NCBI RefSeq assembly: GCF_001889005.1
Contig: NZ_CP018153.1
Location: 1,460,501 to 1,524,500 of the forward strand
Length of the DNA: 64,000 bases
Direction: 5' to 3'
Origin: Christiangramia salexigens
GTDB lineage: Bacteria; Bacteroidota; Bacteroidia; Flavobacteriales; Flavobacteriaceae
The position numbers were made by a program, and so were the translations under genes. Under the pieces are notes generated by a model. The model saw nothing but the letters and a program-made list of their open reading frames with translations, was not told the DNA's origin and did not search any database. Below are positions 41,522 to 50,534 of this stretch, in pieces; position 1 is the first letter of the stretch, and every line of letters starts with the position of its first letter.

Positions 41522-42688
41522 TTAGAATCTGCTTCCAAACAGATTTACATCTTCATCGGTGATCTCTTTACCACCAAGTATAATAAGTCTTTCTACTACA
41601 TTTCTTAATTCCCTTATATTCCCACGCCATTCACTTTCCTGCAACAGCTCCATTGCCTCTTTTGTAAATTGCTTCTTATTCGTCCCCTGTTCTGTTGCTA
41701 TCTTCTCACTGAAATAATCTACTAAAAGCGGAATATCCTCTTTTCTGTCTTTTAAAGGTGGAACCTCGATTAAGATCACAGCAAGCCTGTGATAAAGGTC
41801 CTCCCTGAAGTTATTTTCCTCGATTTCTTTTTTCAGATCTTTATTGGTAGCCGCGATTACACGTACATCTACTTTAATATCCTTATCACTTCCTACCCTG
41901 GAGATCTTATTTTCCTGCAGAGCCCGAAGAACCTTTGCCTGAGCAGAGAGGCTCATATCCCCAATCTCGTCAAGAAAAATAGTGCCTTTATTGGCTGCCT
42001 CAAATTTACCGGCTCTGTCCTTATTTGCAGAAGTAAATGCACCTTTCACATGCCCGAACAATTCACTTTCAATAAGCTCTGCCGGGATAGCTGCACAATT
42101 CACCTCTATCATAGGTCCTTTTGAGCGATCGCTCTTCTGATGTAACCAGTGAGCTACCAGTTCTTTTCCTGTTCCGTTAGGTCCTGTCACCAGAACCCTG
42201 GCATCTGTATGCGCAACTTTTTCGATCATATCCTTAATGCGCGTAATGGCATCAGACTCCCCGATCATTTCATAATTCTTGCTCACCTTTTTCTTAAGCC
42301 GGGTATTTTCTACTACCAGTTCTTTTCTGTCTAAGGCATTACGAACAGTATTTAGAAGGCGGTTAAGATCAGGTGGTTTGGAAATATAATCGAAGGCTCC
42401 CATTTTCATGGTATTTACGGCTGTATCAAGATCACCATGACCTGAGATCATTACAACAGGAATTTCCGGTTTTATCTTTTTTACAGCTTCAAGCACCTCA
42501 ACACCGTCCATTTTCGGCATTTTGATATCACATAGGATAAGGTCAAAATCTTCATTTTTAACTACCTCCATGCCACTAAGTCCGTCTTCGGCCTCAGTGA
42601 CCTCATAGTCCTTACTTTCCTCTGTAAGTATCTTATTTAAAACTCTTCTTATCGAAGCTTCGTCTTCTATTAATAATATTTTTGCCAT
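41522..42688 (-). CDS. NtrC-like response regulator lacking the DNA-binding domain
   Basis: A 388-residue protein. The receiver domain has Asp9, the phosphoacceptor Asp54 and Lys104. The AAA+ domain has GPNGTGKE at 169-176, GAFTSA at 216-221, [10 protein letters not shown] at 235-244 and the sensor II region [14 protein letters not shown] at 355-368. It then ends at LFGSRF, so the Fis-type helix-turn-helix usual at the C-terminus is absent. The sigma-54 loop is GAFTSA rather than GAFTGA. Its start overlaps the stop of the outer-membrane protein gene by 1 bp. It is the last gene of a five-gene overlapping operon. No histidine kinase is adjacent. Confidence 0.92.
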   Translation of the reverse strand: MAKILLIEDEASIRRVLNKILTEESKDYEVTEAEDGLSGMEVVKNEDFDLILCDIKMPKMDGVEVLEAVKKIKPEIPVVMISGHGDLDTAVNTMKMGAFDYISKPPDLNRLLNTVRNALDRKELVVENTRLKKKVSKNYEMIGESDAITRIKDMIEKVAHTDARVLVTGPNGTGKELVAHWLHQKSDRSKGPMIEVNCAAIPAELIESELFGHVKGAFTSANKDRAGKFEAANKGTIFLDEIGDMSLSAQAKVLRALQENKISRVGSDKDIKVDVRVIAATNKDLKKEIEENNFREDLYHRLAVILIEVPPLKDRKEDIPLLVDYFSEKIATEQGTNKKQFTKEAMELLQESEWRGNIRELRNVVERLIILGGKEITDEDVNLFGSRF

Positions 42689-43596
42689 TAGAATATCGAA
42701 AATTTAAGTCCGCCACGAGCATAAAAGGAATTTGTATCGTTTATAGTATAGATATTATCCCTATTAGCATCCCGCAGTCGGATATCGTTCAACAATGTAT
42801 GCCCTCCGTAAATATAGAACTGTAAGTTTTCAGTAATATGATACTCATATTGCAAACCTGAAATCACAATGGTCATGGACATACTTTCAGCCAATTGTTC
42901 ATTACCGGCTTCTCCATTATCTATTTCAAAGTTTTGCTGAATATTAGAAAAAAAGCCATCCAGCATCACAAAAGCTTCCAGGGCGTGATCCTCATTAATG
43001 TAATATTTTAAATTGGATTTTGGAGTACCCACCATATATGACCAATTTTTGTTCCATCTTTTATAATAATTTACAATTGGCAGCGGTAAAGGCAAGCCTG
43101 TAGTAGTGGAATATTGCATCCCAAGGATCAATCTCCAGGGTTCATAATATTCCTCATTCTCCTTTGTTTTTATAAAATACAGAGCGGCAGTATATATGAG
43201 ATCATCTTTAAAGATGTCGCTTTCAGAAAAATTAGAGGCTATGTTCAGGCCGGCTTCAGCACCAAACCGCCAAAATTCGTTCATCTTATAGGTATATCCC
43301 AAAGTGGCTTTAAAGGATTGAAATCTATCCAGATTTCCAGTATTAAAAATTTCCTGATCATTATATTTAAAATTCACGTTCCTGTATTCAATTCCGGGTA
43401 CCAGATAGGAGCCCTTATCATCAAGTTTTATTGGATACTTCAGCTGAGCTCTAAGTCTCCTAAGGCTGTTATCAGAATTATTCTGAGGAAAATAAGTGTA
43501 TTCCAACCTCGCTAAATCGGGGCTTTGAGCGCTTGCATAAAGACAGGTTAGAAATACAACAGCGCATGAAAAACACCGAATTAACTTATTCCTCAT
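42688..43596 (-). CDS. Outer-membrane beta-barrel protein (DUF6268-like)
   Basis: A 302-residue protein with a signal peptide (MRNKLIRCFSCAVVFLTCLY, then ASAQ). The rest consists of alternating aromatic/polar strands, and the C-terminus ends GGLKFSIF, a Phe-terminated strand that suits BAM-dependent insertion. It resembles DUF6268-type barrels. Function is unknown. It overlaps the regulator gene by 1 bp and mscS upstream by 11 bp, so translation is coupled with envelope transport genes on both sides. The ABC exporter and MscS neighbours suggest an envelope-related role, which is inference. Confidence 0.72.
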   Translation of the reverse strand: MRNKLIRCFSCAVVFLTCLYASAQSPDLARLEYTYFPQNNSDNSLRRLRAQLKYPIKLDDKGSYLVPGIEYRNVNFKYNDQEIFNTGNLDRFQSFKATLGYTYKMNEFWRFGAEAGLNIASNFSESDIFKDDLIYTAALYFIKTKENEEYYEPWRLILGMQYSTTTGLPLPLPIVNYYKRWNKNWSYMVGTPKSNLKYYINEDHALEAFVMLDGFFSNIQQNFEIDNGEAGNEQLAESMSMTIVISGLQYEYHITENLQFYIYGGHTLLNDIRLRDANRDNIYTINDTNSFYARGGLKFSIF

Positions 43597-44509
43597 TTAA
43601 AGCATCTGATTTATTGCCCGCGGGATAGAACATATGTACATCTCTCTGAGGGAATGGAATGGTGATATTATTCAATTTGAATTTATTATTGATCTTAAAC
43701 CTCAATTCACTCTTCACTTTTGGATCTACGAAACTGTCTGAAACATAAAAATGCAATCCAAATAAAAGGGCAGAATCTCCAAAATCTTCAAACAGAACAA
43801 AAGGCTCCGGTTTTTTAAGGATTCCTTTTTGCTCCCTAGCACACTCCAGTAAGATCTCTCTTACTCTCTCAACATCACTCCCATATGCAACACCTACCTT
43901 CACTACTTCCCTGGTAGTCTTATGGTTCTGAGTATAATTGTAAACGGTATCACTAATGAATTTATGATTTGGAATGATCATAACTTTATCATCCCGCGTC
44001 AGGGCCCTGGTAGTTCTTAATTTGATCTCAAAAACCCGGGCAACACGATTATCCATTTCAATAATATCCCCAACAAGCAAAGATTTATCAAGAATAATAA
44101 ATATCCCCCCAATGACGTCCTGAAAGAGTTCCTGAAGTGCGAGACCAAGACCAACAAATAATGCAGCAGAGGCTGTAATAAGAATAGTAATATCTACCCC
44201 GGCCGAACTAAGGGTTATTAGGATTACCGACAAATAAACAAAATACTTGATGAATTTAAAGACACTGATGAATTTCATCTTGTCCTCTTCCACCAGTTTA
44301 GATGTAATAAATGATCTTATGATCCTTAAAAGGATAGTGGAAACCAGAAAAGCAAGTATCACCAATACAATTAAGCCTACGGTAATTTTAACTTCCTCAT
44401 CACTTATTGTATAACTAAATCCTGCATTCCAGATCTCCTTTATCAGGCCCCAGATATCCTGTTCTATAACCTCGGTAACTTTTTCTTTAGTTGTTTGGTC
44501 CTGCATCAT
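43586..44509 (-). CDS. MscS-family mechanosensitive channel
   Basis: A 307-residue membrane protein. Three to four hydrophobic segments are at about 45-70, 85-108 and 110-140; the third contains the pore-helix ALFVGLGLALQELFQDVIGG region with the Gly/Ala pattern of MscS. A cytoplasmic beta-domain follows (VGDIIEMDNRVARVFEIKLR, then TTRALTRDDKVMIIPNHKF), typical of the family. It releases osmolytes when membrane tension rises. The start overlaps the end of the ABC permease gene by 1 bp and its end overlaps the outer-membrane protein gene by 11 bp. Its place within an ABC exporter/regulator operon is unusual. Confidence 0.92.
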   Translation of the reverse strand: MMQDQTTKEKVTEVIEQDIWGLIKEIWNAGFSYTISDEEVKITVGLIVLVILAFLVSTILLRIIRSFITSKLVEEDKMKFISVFKFIKYFVYLSVILITLSSAGVDITILITASAALFVGLGLALQELFQDVIGGIFIILDKSLLVGDIIEMDNRVARVFEIKLRTTRALTRDDKVMIIPNHKFISDTVYNYTQNHKTTREVVKVGVAYGSDVERVREILLECAREQKGILKKPEPFVLFEDFGDSALLFGLHFYVSDSFVDPKVKSELRFKINNKFKLNNITIPFPQRDVHMFYPAGNKSDALNEE

Positions 44510-45807
44510 TAGTATTTAAGCCATTTATACAGTTCTTTATAACTCGGTTTCTTTCCATACATGAGAATTCCCACCCTGTAAATTTTTGCTGAAAGCCATA
44601 GTACCGCAAAGTTAGTAGCGATCAAAACACAAATGGAAACCGCGATCTCCCACCATGGCACTCCAAAAGGAATTCTCATTAACATCACAATCGGTGAGGT
44701 TAATGGAATGATGGAAAAGATAGTAGAAACCGTACCATGCGGATTTTCTACTACCGAGAAGAATCCAACATAGATACCTAAAATAAGCGGTAAGATCACA
44801 GGAAACATGAATTGCTGCGTGTCGGTTTCGCTATCTACCGCAGCACCGATGGCCGCATAGATCGCGCTATAAAGGAAATATCCTCCCATAAAATACACCA
44901 GGAAGAATCCTATCAAACTGGCGTAGGGTAATTTTAAAATATCTATTACAAGTTGATTGATCTCAGGTTGTGCAGCTTCACTCACTACCTGCGTGGCAGG
45001 AGTCTGAACAGAACCGGGATCTATCCCCAGAAAAGATGATATCCCAAATAAGAGCACTGTTCCCAGGATCACCCAGATACTGAATTGGGTAAGTCCTGCC
45101 AGGGAAGTTCCTAAAACCTTGCCCAGTAATAATTTGAATGGCTTTACAGAGGAGACGATTATTTCAATAATGCGATTGGTCTTTTCTTCTATCACACTCC
45201 GCATTACCATGTTCCCATAAATAATAATAAACATCATTAAAAGATAACCGGCGGCCCCGCCAAAGAACATCTTTATATAATTAGACATTTTTGAACTTCT
45301 TTCTCCAGAGAAATTCTGAATTTCCACATTTACTGAAGCTCTGGCTTTATCAATTTCAGACACGTCTATCCCCTTAGCAATAAGTTGCTCTCTGGTTAAT
45401 TTATCTGAAATGGTTTTTTCTATATTTTCTACGGTGCCAAATCCCGGAGTTTCTTTTCCAAAGAATTCTATCTGCTTAGGTTTCCCGGTTACCGCATCGA
45501 TTTCTGAAATATGTATCAAGCCATAATACTCGTTATCCAAAACTTCCTGCCTTGCCATATCCAGTGACCGGGCTGAATAATCCAGAAACTGCACCTGCTC
45601 TCCATCCTTAAACTCCATTACAAATTTTCCAGATTCATCATGTATCCCTATGATCTTTTGGTCGGTACTATTAAGCATGCTCAAATAAGCAATAAGAAGG
45701 ATCATCCCCACGAAAATTAACGGACTTAAAAATGTCATGACAATAAAGGTTCTGTTCTTAACCCTTGCCATATATTCCCTATTGATAATTAACCCGAGAT
45801 TACGCAT
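44509..45807 (-). CDS. ABC-2 type exporter permease (NatB-like)
   Basis: A 432-residue permease. A first membrane helix (about 22-45) is followed by a large extracytoplasmic domain (45-175) and then five to six helices from about 190 on. The N-terminus MRNLGLIINREYMARVKNRT and the KTNRIIEIIVSSVKPFKLLL stretch near 211-230 are typical of the NatB/YhaP-type ABC-2 family, which extrudes Na+ or organic solutes. It pairs with the ATPase gene at 45800-46729, which overlaps it by 8 bp. The MscS gene then overlaps by 1 bp. Confidence 0.88.
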   Translation of the reverse strand: MRNLGLIINREYMARVKNRTFIVMTFLSPLIFVGMILLIAYLSMLNSTDQKIIGIHDESGKFVMEFKDGEQVQFLDYSARSLDMARQEVLDNEYYGLIHISEIDAVTGKPKQIEFFGKETPGFGTVENIEKTISDKLTREQLIAKGIDVSEIDKARASVNVEIQNFSGERSSKMSNYIKMFFGGAAGYLLMMFIIIYGNMVMRSVIEEKTNRIIEIIVSSVKPFKLLLGKVLGTSLAGLTQFSIWVILGTVLLFGISSFLGIDPGSVQTPATQVVSEAAQPEINQLVIDILKLPYASLIGFFLVYFMGGYFLYSAIYAAIGAAVDSETDTQQFMFPVILPLILGIYVGFFSVVENPHGTVSTIFSIIPLTSPIVMLMRIPFGVPWWEIAVSICVLIATNFAVLWLSAKIYRVGILMYGKKPSYKELYKWLKY

Positions 45808-46729
45808 TTTGAGTCACTGTTTTTATGAAGATATCATTTACTGAAGGTATAACCTCTGCAAAGTGATTTATCTTAGCTCTGCTGATCAAGAATTGGAGTA
45901 ATTCATTAGAAGATTCTTTTTCACCAAGTTGGATGCTCATTTTAAGATCATCATTAATACTCTGAAATTTTGCCGGTCCCACCTTGAATTTTTCCTGAAG
46001 TTCCTTTCTAAGTATTTCCTCATCTGGCGCATCCAGTCCCACCTCAAAAGTATTAGACCTGTATGCTTTTTTTATATCCGATACCTTACCATCCAGAAGT
46101 TTATTGGATTTATGGATCAGAGCTATATATTCACAAAGCTCTTCCACGCTTTCCATTCTATGTGTGGAAAATAAAATTGTTGCGCCCTCTTCCTTTAACT
46201 GAAGGATCTCATCTTTAATTAGATTAGCATTTACAGGATCAAAACCACTAAATGGCTCATCAAAGATCAATAATTTAGGACGGTGTAAAACCGTGATCAC
46301 AAACTGTACTTTTTGTGCCATTCCCTTAGAAAGTTCCTGTATCTTTTTATTCCACCAACCTTCAATTTCCAGTCTTTTAAACCAATATTGCAAGCGCTCT
46401 TTTGCTTCGGCTTTGCTCAAGCCTTTTAATCGGGCAAGATACATGGCCTGTTCCCCTACTTTCATGGATTTATACAAACCTCTTTCCTCAGGCAGATATC
46501 CTATATGTGCAATATCATCGGGATGTAAAGGTTTTCCATCAAGATAGATCCTGCCCTCGTCCGGCATGGTGATCTGATTGATAATTCTAAGCAAAGTGGT
46601 TTTTCCTGCACCATTTGGCCCCAGGAGACCAAAAATGCTTTGACGCGGAACATTTATCGAAACATTGTTGAGTGCAGTAAAATTTCCAAAGCGTTTGTAG
46701 ACATTCTCTGCAACCAAAAGATTTTCCAT
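45800..46729 (-). CDS. ABC exporter ATPase (NatA-like)
   Basis: A 309-residue ATPase, the first gene of the overlapping five-gene operon. Walker A is GLLGPNGAGKTTLLRI near 34-49, signature ELSKGMAQKVQF near 132-143 (LSKGM instead of LSGGQ), Walker B LLIFDEPFSGFDPV near 153-166 and the H-loop in FSTHRME. The DUF4162-like C-terminus (about 225-309) is usual for this subfamily. The signature with Lys instead of Gly is common in the NatA/YhaQ group. It exports an unknown solute with the NatB-like permease. Downstream are a mechanosensitive channel, a barrel and a regulator. Confidence 0.9.
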   Translation of the reverse strand: MENLLVAENVYKRFGNFTALNNVSINVPRQSIFGLLGPNGAGKTTLLRIINQITMPDEGRIYLDGKPLHPDDIAHIGYLPEERGLYKSMKVGEQAMYLARLKGLSKAEAKERLQYWFKRLEIEGWWNKKIQELSKGMAQKVQFVITVLHRPKLLIFDEPFSGFDPVNANLIKDEILQLKEEGATILFSTHRMESVEELCEYIALIHKSNKLLDGKVSDIKKAYRSNTFEVGLDAPDEEILRKELQEKFKVGPAKFQSINDDLKMSIQLGEKESSNELLQFLISRAKINHFAEVIPSVNDIFIKTVTQNA

Positions 46730-46830
46730 ATAAGTCTATAGATAGGAATGTTAAAGATATATAAATAGCAAGAGAGAAAAAGTCGATTAAGAAGATTTTA
46801 TAATTTCAAAAACCTCCATAAAAAACAAAA

Positions 46831-46857
46831 CCCACCCTTAATAAAATTAAGGATGGG
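46831..46857 (-). terminator. Second terminator of the grpE-dnaJ operon
   Basis: CCCACCCTTAAT (46831-46842) pairs with ATTAAGGATGGG (46846-46857) with one mismatch, loop AAA. On the minus strand a T-rich GGGTTTTGTTTTTT follows. Confidence 0.75.
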
Positions 46858-46882
46858 AAAAAAATTGCTATGAAAAAGAAAA

Positions 46883-46909
46883 ATTATCACTAAAAGACTT
46901 AGTGATAAT
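46883..46909 (-). terminator. First terminator of the grpE-dnaJ operon
   Basis: A perfect 11-bp stem: ATTATCACTAA (46883-46893) with TTAGTGATAAT (46899-46909), loop AAGAC. On the minus strand it is followed by TTTTTCTTTTTC. It lies 33 bp after the dnaJ stop codon. Confidence 0.85.
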
Positions 46910-46942
46910 CAAATATATAAATTTTTTCTTAAAAGCGGCTTT

Positions 46943-48058
46943 CTAAGAAAACATATCTTTAACTTTTTCAAAGAAGGATTTATCGCTTTTCTCAGGATTT
47001 GGCTGGAAATTCTCGTCATCGGCCATCCTTTCAAAAAACTCCTTTTGCTCTCTGGAAAGGGTTTTTGGAGTCCAAACATTCACATGAACCAATAGGTCTC
47101 CTTTTCCATATCCATTTATGCTGGAAATACCTTTTCCTCTTAATCTTAATATTTTTCCGGACTGAACACCTTCTTCAATTTTGATCCTCACTTTACCGGT
47201 TACGGTATCGATCTCTCTTGAAGCTCCCAATACAGCCTCAGACAAGCTTATGTAAAGATCATAATGCAGGTTATCCCCTTCTCTTTGAAGGCTATGATGT
47301 TCCTTTTCTTCAATAGCTACAAGCAGATCTCCAGGAATTCCATTTCCTGGCGCATCATTACCTTTCCCGGAAACTTTTAGCTGCATACCATCTTCAACAC
47401 CTGCCGGGATCTTAATAGAAACAGTTTCTTCCTTCATTTCCAGACCTTGTGCATCTGCACCTTCAGGTTTCTTATCTATCATCTGTCCTGCACCACCACA
47501 AGTTGTACAAGGTGAAGCGGTTTGCATTCTTCCAAGTATGGTATTGGTCACACGGGTAACCTGTCCTGTACCATTACAGGTTGTACAGGTTTTATAGGTA
47601 GTACCACCAGCCTGAACTTTACGCTTAACCTTGATCTTCTTTTCACAACCATTTGCGATCTCCTCAAGACTAAGACTTACTCTTATTCTAAGATTGCTTC
47701 CTTTGGCACGGCGTTGCCCGCCACCGAATCCTCCAAAACCGGAGAATCCGCCGCCAAAACCTCCGCCACCGAAGATATCACCAAACTGGCTGAAGATGTC
47801 GTCCATATTCATTCCACCTCCGCCGAAACCTCCACCATCGAAGGCCTGGTGACCAAAACGGTCATATTTGGCACGTTTTTCCTGATTTCCTAATACCTCA
47901 TAAGCTTCGGCCGATTTTTTAAATTTCTCTTCTGCCGTGCTGTCACCCGGGTTCTTATCAGGATGATATTTAAGAGCCATCTTTCGATAAGCTTTCTTAA
48001 TTTCGGCAGCCGAAGCGTCCTTACTTACACCTAATATTTCGTAATAATCTTCTTTCAT
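46943..48058 (-). CDS. dnaJ: DnaJ chaperone with only one zinc centre
   Basis: A 371-residue Hsp40. The J-domain has the HPD motif at 32-34, followed by a Gly/Phe-rich linker (about 75-117) and a C-terminal substrate-binding part. The cysteine-rich domain has only two CXXCXGXG motifs (Cys158/161 in CTTCNGTG and Cys184/187 in CTTCGGAG) instead of four. By alignment with E. coli DnaJ these are motifs 2 and 3, so zinc centre II is kept and centre I (motifs 1 and 4) is gone; the last lost motif is replaced by [16 protein letters not shown]. It follows grpE by 31 bp. Two hairpins terminate the operon. Confidence 0.96.
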   Translation of the reverse strand: MKEDYYEILGVSKDASAAEIKKAYRKMALKYHPDKNPGDSTAEEKFKKSAEAYEVLGNQEKRAKYDRFGHQAFDGGGFGGGGMNMDDIFSQFGDIFGGGGFGGGFSGFGGFGGGQRRAKGSNLRIRVSLSLEEIANGCEKKIKVKRKVQAGGTTYKTCTTCNGTGQVTRVTNTILGRMQTASPCTTCGGAGQMIDKKPEGADAQGLEMKEETVSIKIPAGVEDGMQLKVSGKGNDAPGNGIPGDLLVAIEEKEHHSLQREGDNLHYDLYISLSEAVLGASREIDTVTGKVRIKIEEGVQSGKILRLRGKGISSINGYGKGDLLVHVNVWTPKTLSREQKEFFERMADDENFQPNPEKSDKSFFEKVKDMFS

Positions 48059-48089
48059 GTCGGTTTTTTACAATATTTGTAAAAGCGGT

Positions 48090-48683
48090 TTATTTTCCGG
48101 TTACCACCTTTGGGTAACGTATAATTCTCTCTCCCAGCTTGTAACCAGGCTCTACTACATCAACAATCTTGCCTTTAAGTTTATCTGATGGTGCAGGCAT
48201 CTGAGTAATTGCCTCATGGATCTCGGAATCAAAGTCTTCACCCTGTTCCACTTCCATTCTTTCAAGACCTTTAGCCTTAAGGGTTTCCTTGAGTTTATTA
48301 TGGATCAATTCTATTCCCGTTAGAAGATTTTCATCTCCAGATTTCTTAAGCTCATTCAAAGCTCTGTCAAAATCGTCCATTACCGGTAACATAGCTGTCA
48401 TTACTTCCTGATTGGCAGTTTTAAATAACTCCAACCTTTCTTTAGAAGTTCTTCTTTTATAGTTCTCAAATTCGGCAAACAACCTTAAGAATTTGTCCTT
48501 TTCCTTTTGAACTTCCTCTTTTAGTTTCTCTTCTTCGCTTAGTTCCGATTCATTTGTATTTTCGCTTTCTTCAGTAGATTCGCTATTTTCCTCTACCTCA
48601 TCTATAGCGTTATCTATTACCTCTTCAACCTGATCTTTAACCTCTTTATTTTCGTTCTGAGTTTTATCTTCTTTTTTGCTCAT
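48090..48683 (-). CDS. grpE: GrpE nucleotide exchange factor
   Basis: A 197-residue co-chaperone that frees ADP from DnaK. The first 60 residues are very acidic (KEVKDQVEEVIDNAIDEVEE at 14-33), the long dimer helix covers about 50-110 with FENYKRRTSKERLELFKTAN at 71-90, and the beta-domain ends the protein (HEAITQMPAP, VDVVEPGYKLGERIIRYPKV). Length and motifs are normal. It is the first gene of a two-gene operon with dnaJ. dnaK is not in the window. A tandem AAATGTCA repeat 57 bp upstream could be a regulatory site. Confidence 0.96.
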   Translation of the reverse strand: MSKKEDKTQNENKEVKDQVEEVIDNAIDEVEENSESTEESENTNESELSEEEKLKEEVQKEKDKFLRLFAEFENYKRRTSKERLELFKTANQEVMTAMLPVMDDFDRALNELKKSGDENLLTGIELIHNKLKETLKAKGLERMEVEQGEDFDSEIHEAITQMPAPSDKLKGKIVDVVEPGYKLGERIIRYPKVVTGK

Positions 48684-48739
48684 TTCCTTAAAAATTTACT
48701 TTCAGCCACTAGAGGTCAAAATCACTGCCAATCCCTTTA

Positions 48740-48755
48740 AAATGTCAAAATGTCA
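48740..48755. promoter_or_regulatory. Tandem AAATGTCA direct repeat upstream of grpE
   Basis: Two perfect adjacent copies of AAATGTCA lie in the 155-bp divergent gap between grpE and the YceI gene, 57 bp from the grpE ATG. Read on the minus strand it is TGACATTT twice. It might be an operator for heat-shock control; no matching -7 box was found at the right spacing, so the role is open. Confidence 0.35.
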
Positions 48756-48803
48756 CAAGAATATTTTAGTAAAACTTTATGAAGCATCAAGGCTAATTCC
48801 ACT

Positions 48804-48811
48804 TACATTTG
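48804..48811 (+). promoter_or_regulatory. Candidate -7 box (TACATTTG) of the YceI gene
   Basis: TACATTTG lies 27 bp upstream of the ATG at 48839 and matches TAnnTTTG. No TTG is present at the -33 position. Confidence 0.4.
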
Positions 48812-48838
48812 CTCGCTTAATTCAAAAAATTGAATAAA

Positions 48839-49507
48839 ATGAAAAGAATATTTTTAAATGCATTTGTGATCGCCGGTTTAGGCCTTGCTATTACCGGATG
48901 TAAGAATAACAATAATGAAGCTGAGGTTAGTGAAGCTAAAGAAACAGCTACAGCCGAAGTTGAAACTGCAGAATTCACCGTAGATACTGCAGCCTCTGTA
49001 ATTAAGTGGGAAGGTTCAAAGCCTACAGGAACTCATACAGGAACTATTCAGGTAGCTGAAGGTAGCTTTAAAGCAAATGACAGTATAATAGAAAGCGGAT
49101 CTTTTGTAATTGATATGACAACTATCAACGTAACAGATCTTGAAGGAGATGAGAAGAATAATCTTGAAGCTCACCTTAAAGGTACTGTAGAAGGTAAAGA
49201 AGGAGACTTCTTTAATGTTACTGAATTCCCAAAAGCTACTTTTGAAGTAACTGGAATTACTGAGAAGGAAGGACAAGCAATGTTACAAGGTAACCTTACT
49301 CTTAAGGAACAAACCAAAAACATCGAATTTCCGGTTACAATTTCAAGAGATGGAGAAACTATCCAGATCAGCAGTCAGGAATTTAGCATAGACCGTACTA
49401 AATGGAATGTGAACTATGGTTCTAAATCTGTTTTTGATGGTCTTGGAGACAAATTCATCAATGATGATGTACAGCTAAAAATTAATCTTAAGGCTAAAAA
49501 AGCTTAA
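48839..49507 (+). CDS. YceI-family lipoprotein
   Basis: A 222-residue periplasmic lipoprotein. The signal peptide MKRIFLNAFVIAGLGLAITG is followed by the lipobox cysteine (TGCKNN). The mature part has the YceI lipocalin-like barrel: FTVDTAASVIKWEGSKPTGT near 46-65, THTGTIQVAEGSFKAND, and IQISSQEFSIDRTKWNVNYG near 176-195. YceI proteins bind isoprenoid or fatty-acid-like ligands and are linked to stress or acid response. I use the ATG at 48839; a TTG at 48830 is also in frame. It is monocistronic, with a strong terminator behind. Confidence 0.92.
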   Translation: MKRIFLNAFVIAGLGLAITGCKNNNNEAEVSEAKETATAEVETAEFTVDTAASVIKWEGSKPTGTHTGTIQVAEGSFKANDSIIESGSFVIDMTTINVTDLEGDEKNNLEAHLKGTVEGKEGDFFNVTEFPKATFEVTGITEKEGQAMLQGNLTLKEQTKNIEFPVTISRDGETIQISSQEFSIDRTKWNVNYGSKSVFDGLGDKFINDDVQLKINLKAKKA

Positions 49508-49528
49508 GTTTAATTTTATGATATAAAA

Positions 49529-49557
49529 AAGGCTGCCAAAAGGCAGCCTTTTTTTTT
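49529..49557. terminator. Terminator between the YceI and epimerase genes
   Basis: AAGGCTGCC (49529-49537) pairs perfectly with GGCAGCCTT (49542-49550), loop AAAA, nine T on one side and A-rich on the other. It serves two convergent genes. Confidence 0.93.
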
Positions 49558-49560
49558 GCT

Positions 49561-50463
49561 TTATGCCAGATCTTCAAGAGCTCTGGAAATATTTTTATAT
49601 TTAAAACTATAACCTACAGATTCAATTTTTTTGCAACTCACTAATTGGCTGGAAAGAACGATCTGGGACATTTCCCCTAACAATGTCTTCAATGCTATTT
49701 TTGGCACATTAGGCAACCACAAGGTCTTGTTCATTTGTTTAGCCAGTAATTTGGTGAGTTCCTTATTGGTAACCGGATTAGGCGCAACGGCATTATAGAC
49801 TCCTACCAGATGATTCTCGAGAGCAAATAAAAAGATTCCTGCGAGGTCTTCTATATGTATCCAGGATTGCCACTGTTTACCACTACCTAATGCTGCACCC
49901 ATATTTAATGAGATAGGTTTCTTTACCTTTTCCAACATTCCTCCTTCTTCTGCCAGAACCAAACCTACTCTAATCTTAGCGACATCTAAGCCAACAGTTT
50001 CAAATTTATCGGCAGCCGCTTCCCATTTCTTTACGACTTCACCCACGAAATTATCGGCTATACTTTTTTCATCTTCAAAATAAAGCTTCTCAAGTGAATC
50101 TGGATATACTCCTATAGCACTTGCAGAAATAAAATTTTCTACCTGATGATGATTATTTTTTAAAGTATTTAAAAGTAAGGCTGCTGTTTCAGTTCGGCTT
50201 CTAATAATGGTTCTCTTATAGGAATTAGTCCAGGGTTCTGCAATTCCCGCACCTGCCAGATGTATTATGGCCTGCACCCCGTCAATACACTCCTTTTCAA
50301 TTTCACCGGAGCCGGGATCCCAATAAAAGCCTTTGTAATCTGCCTCTTTTTTTATTTTAGATTTGCTAGTGGTGAGATAATTTACCTGTATTCCTTTTTC
50401 CCTACAAAGCCCGGTAAGTTTGGAACCGATCAAACCAGTGGCACCCGTGATTAATACCCGCAT
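49561..50463 (-). CDS. NAD(P)-dependent epimerase of the SDR39U1/TIGR01777 group
   Basis: A 300-residue extended SDR. The nucleotide-binding loop LITGATGLIGSKL is at 4-16, then CxxxG-like WDPGSGEIE near 50, IIHLAGAGIAEPW near 66-78, SASAIGVYP at 113-121 and a C-terminal DUF1731-like part with LGEMSQIVLSSQLVS near 260. Family members (E. coli YfcH, human SDR39U1) have no settled substrate. No membrane segment is present. It faces away from ilvE and MnmD; the start is 71 bp downstream of the mnmD stop in the same direction. Confidence 0.9.
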   Translation of the reverse strand: MRVLITGATGLIGSKLTGLCREKGIQVNYLTTSKSKIKKEADYKGFYWDPGSGEIEKECIDGVQAIIHLAGAGIAEPWTNSYKRTIIRSRTETAALLLNTLKNNHHQVENFISASAIGVYPDSLEKLYFEDEKSIADNFVGEVVKKWEAAADKFETVGLDVAKIRVGLVLAEEGGMLEKVKKPISLNMGAALGSGKQWQSWIHIEDLAGIFLFALENHLVGVYNAVAPNPVTNKELTKLLAKQMNKTLWLPNVPKIALKTLLGEMSQIVLSSQLVSCKKIESVGYSFKYKNISRALEDLA

Positions 50464-50534
50464 TTTTTTCTTTTCAATTTAAGCAAGACTCAAATTAATA
50501 GCTATATTTTACTACAGGTTTAACGACAAAACAG

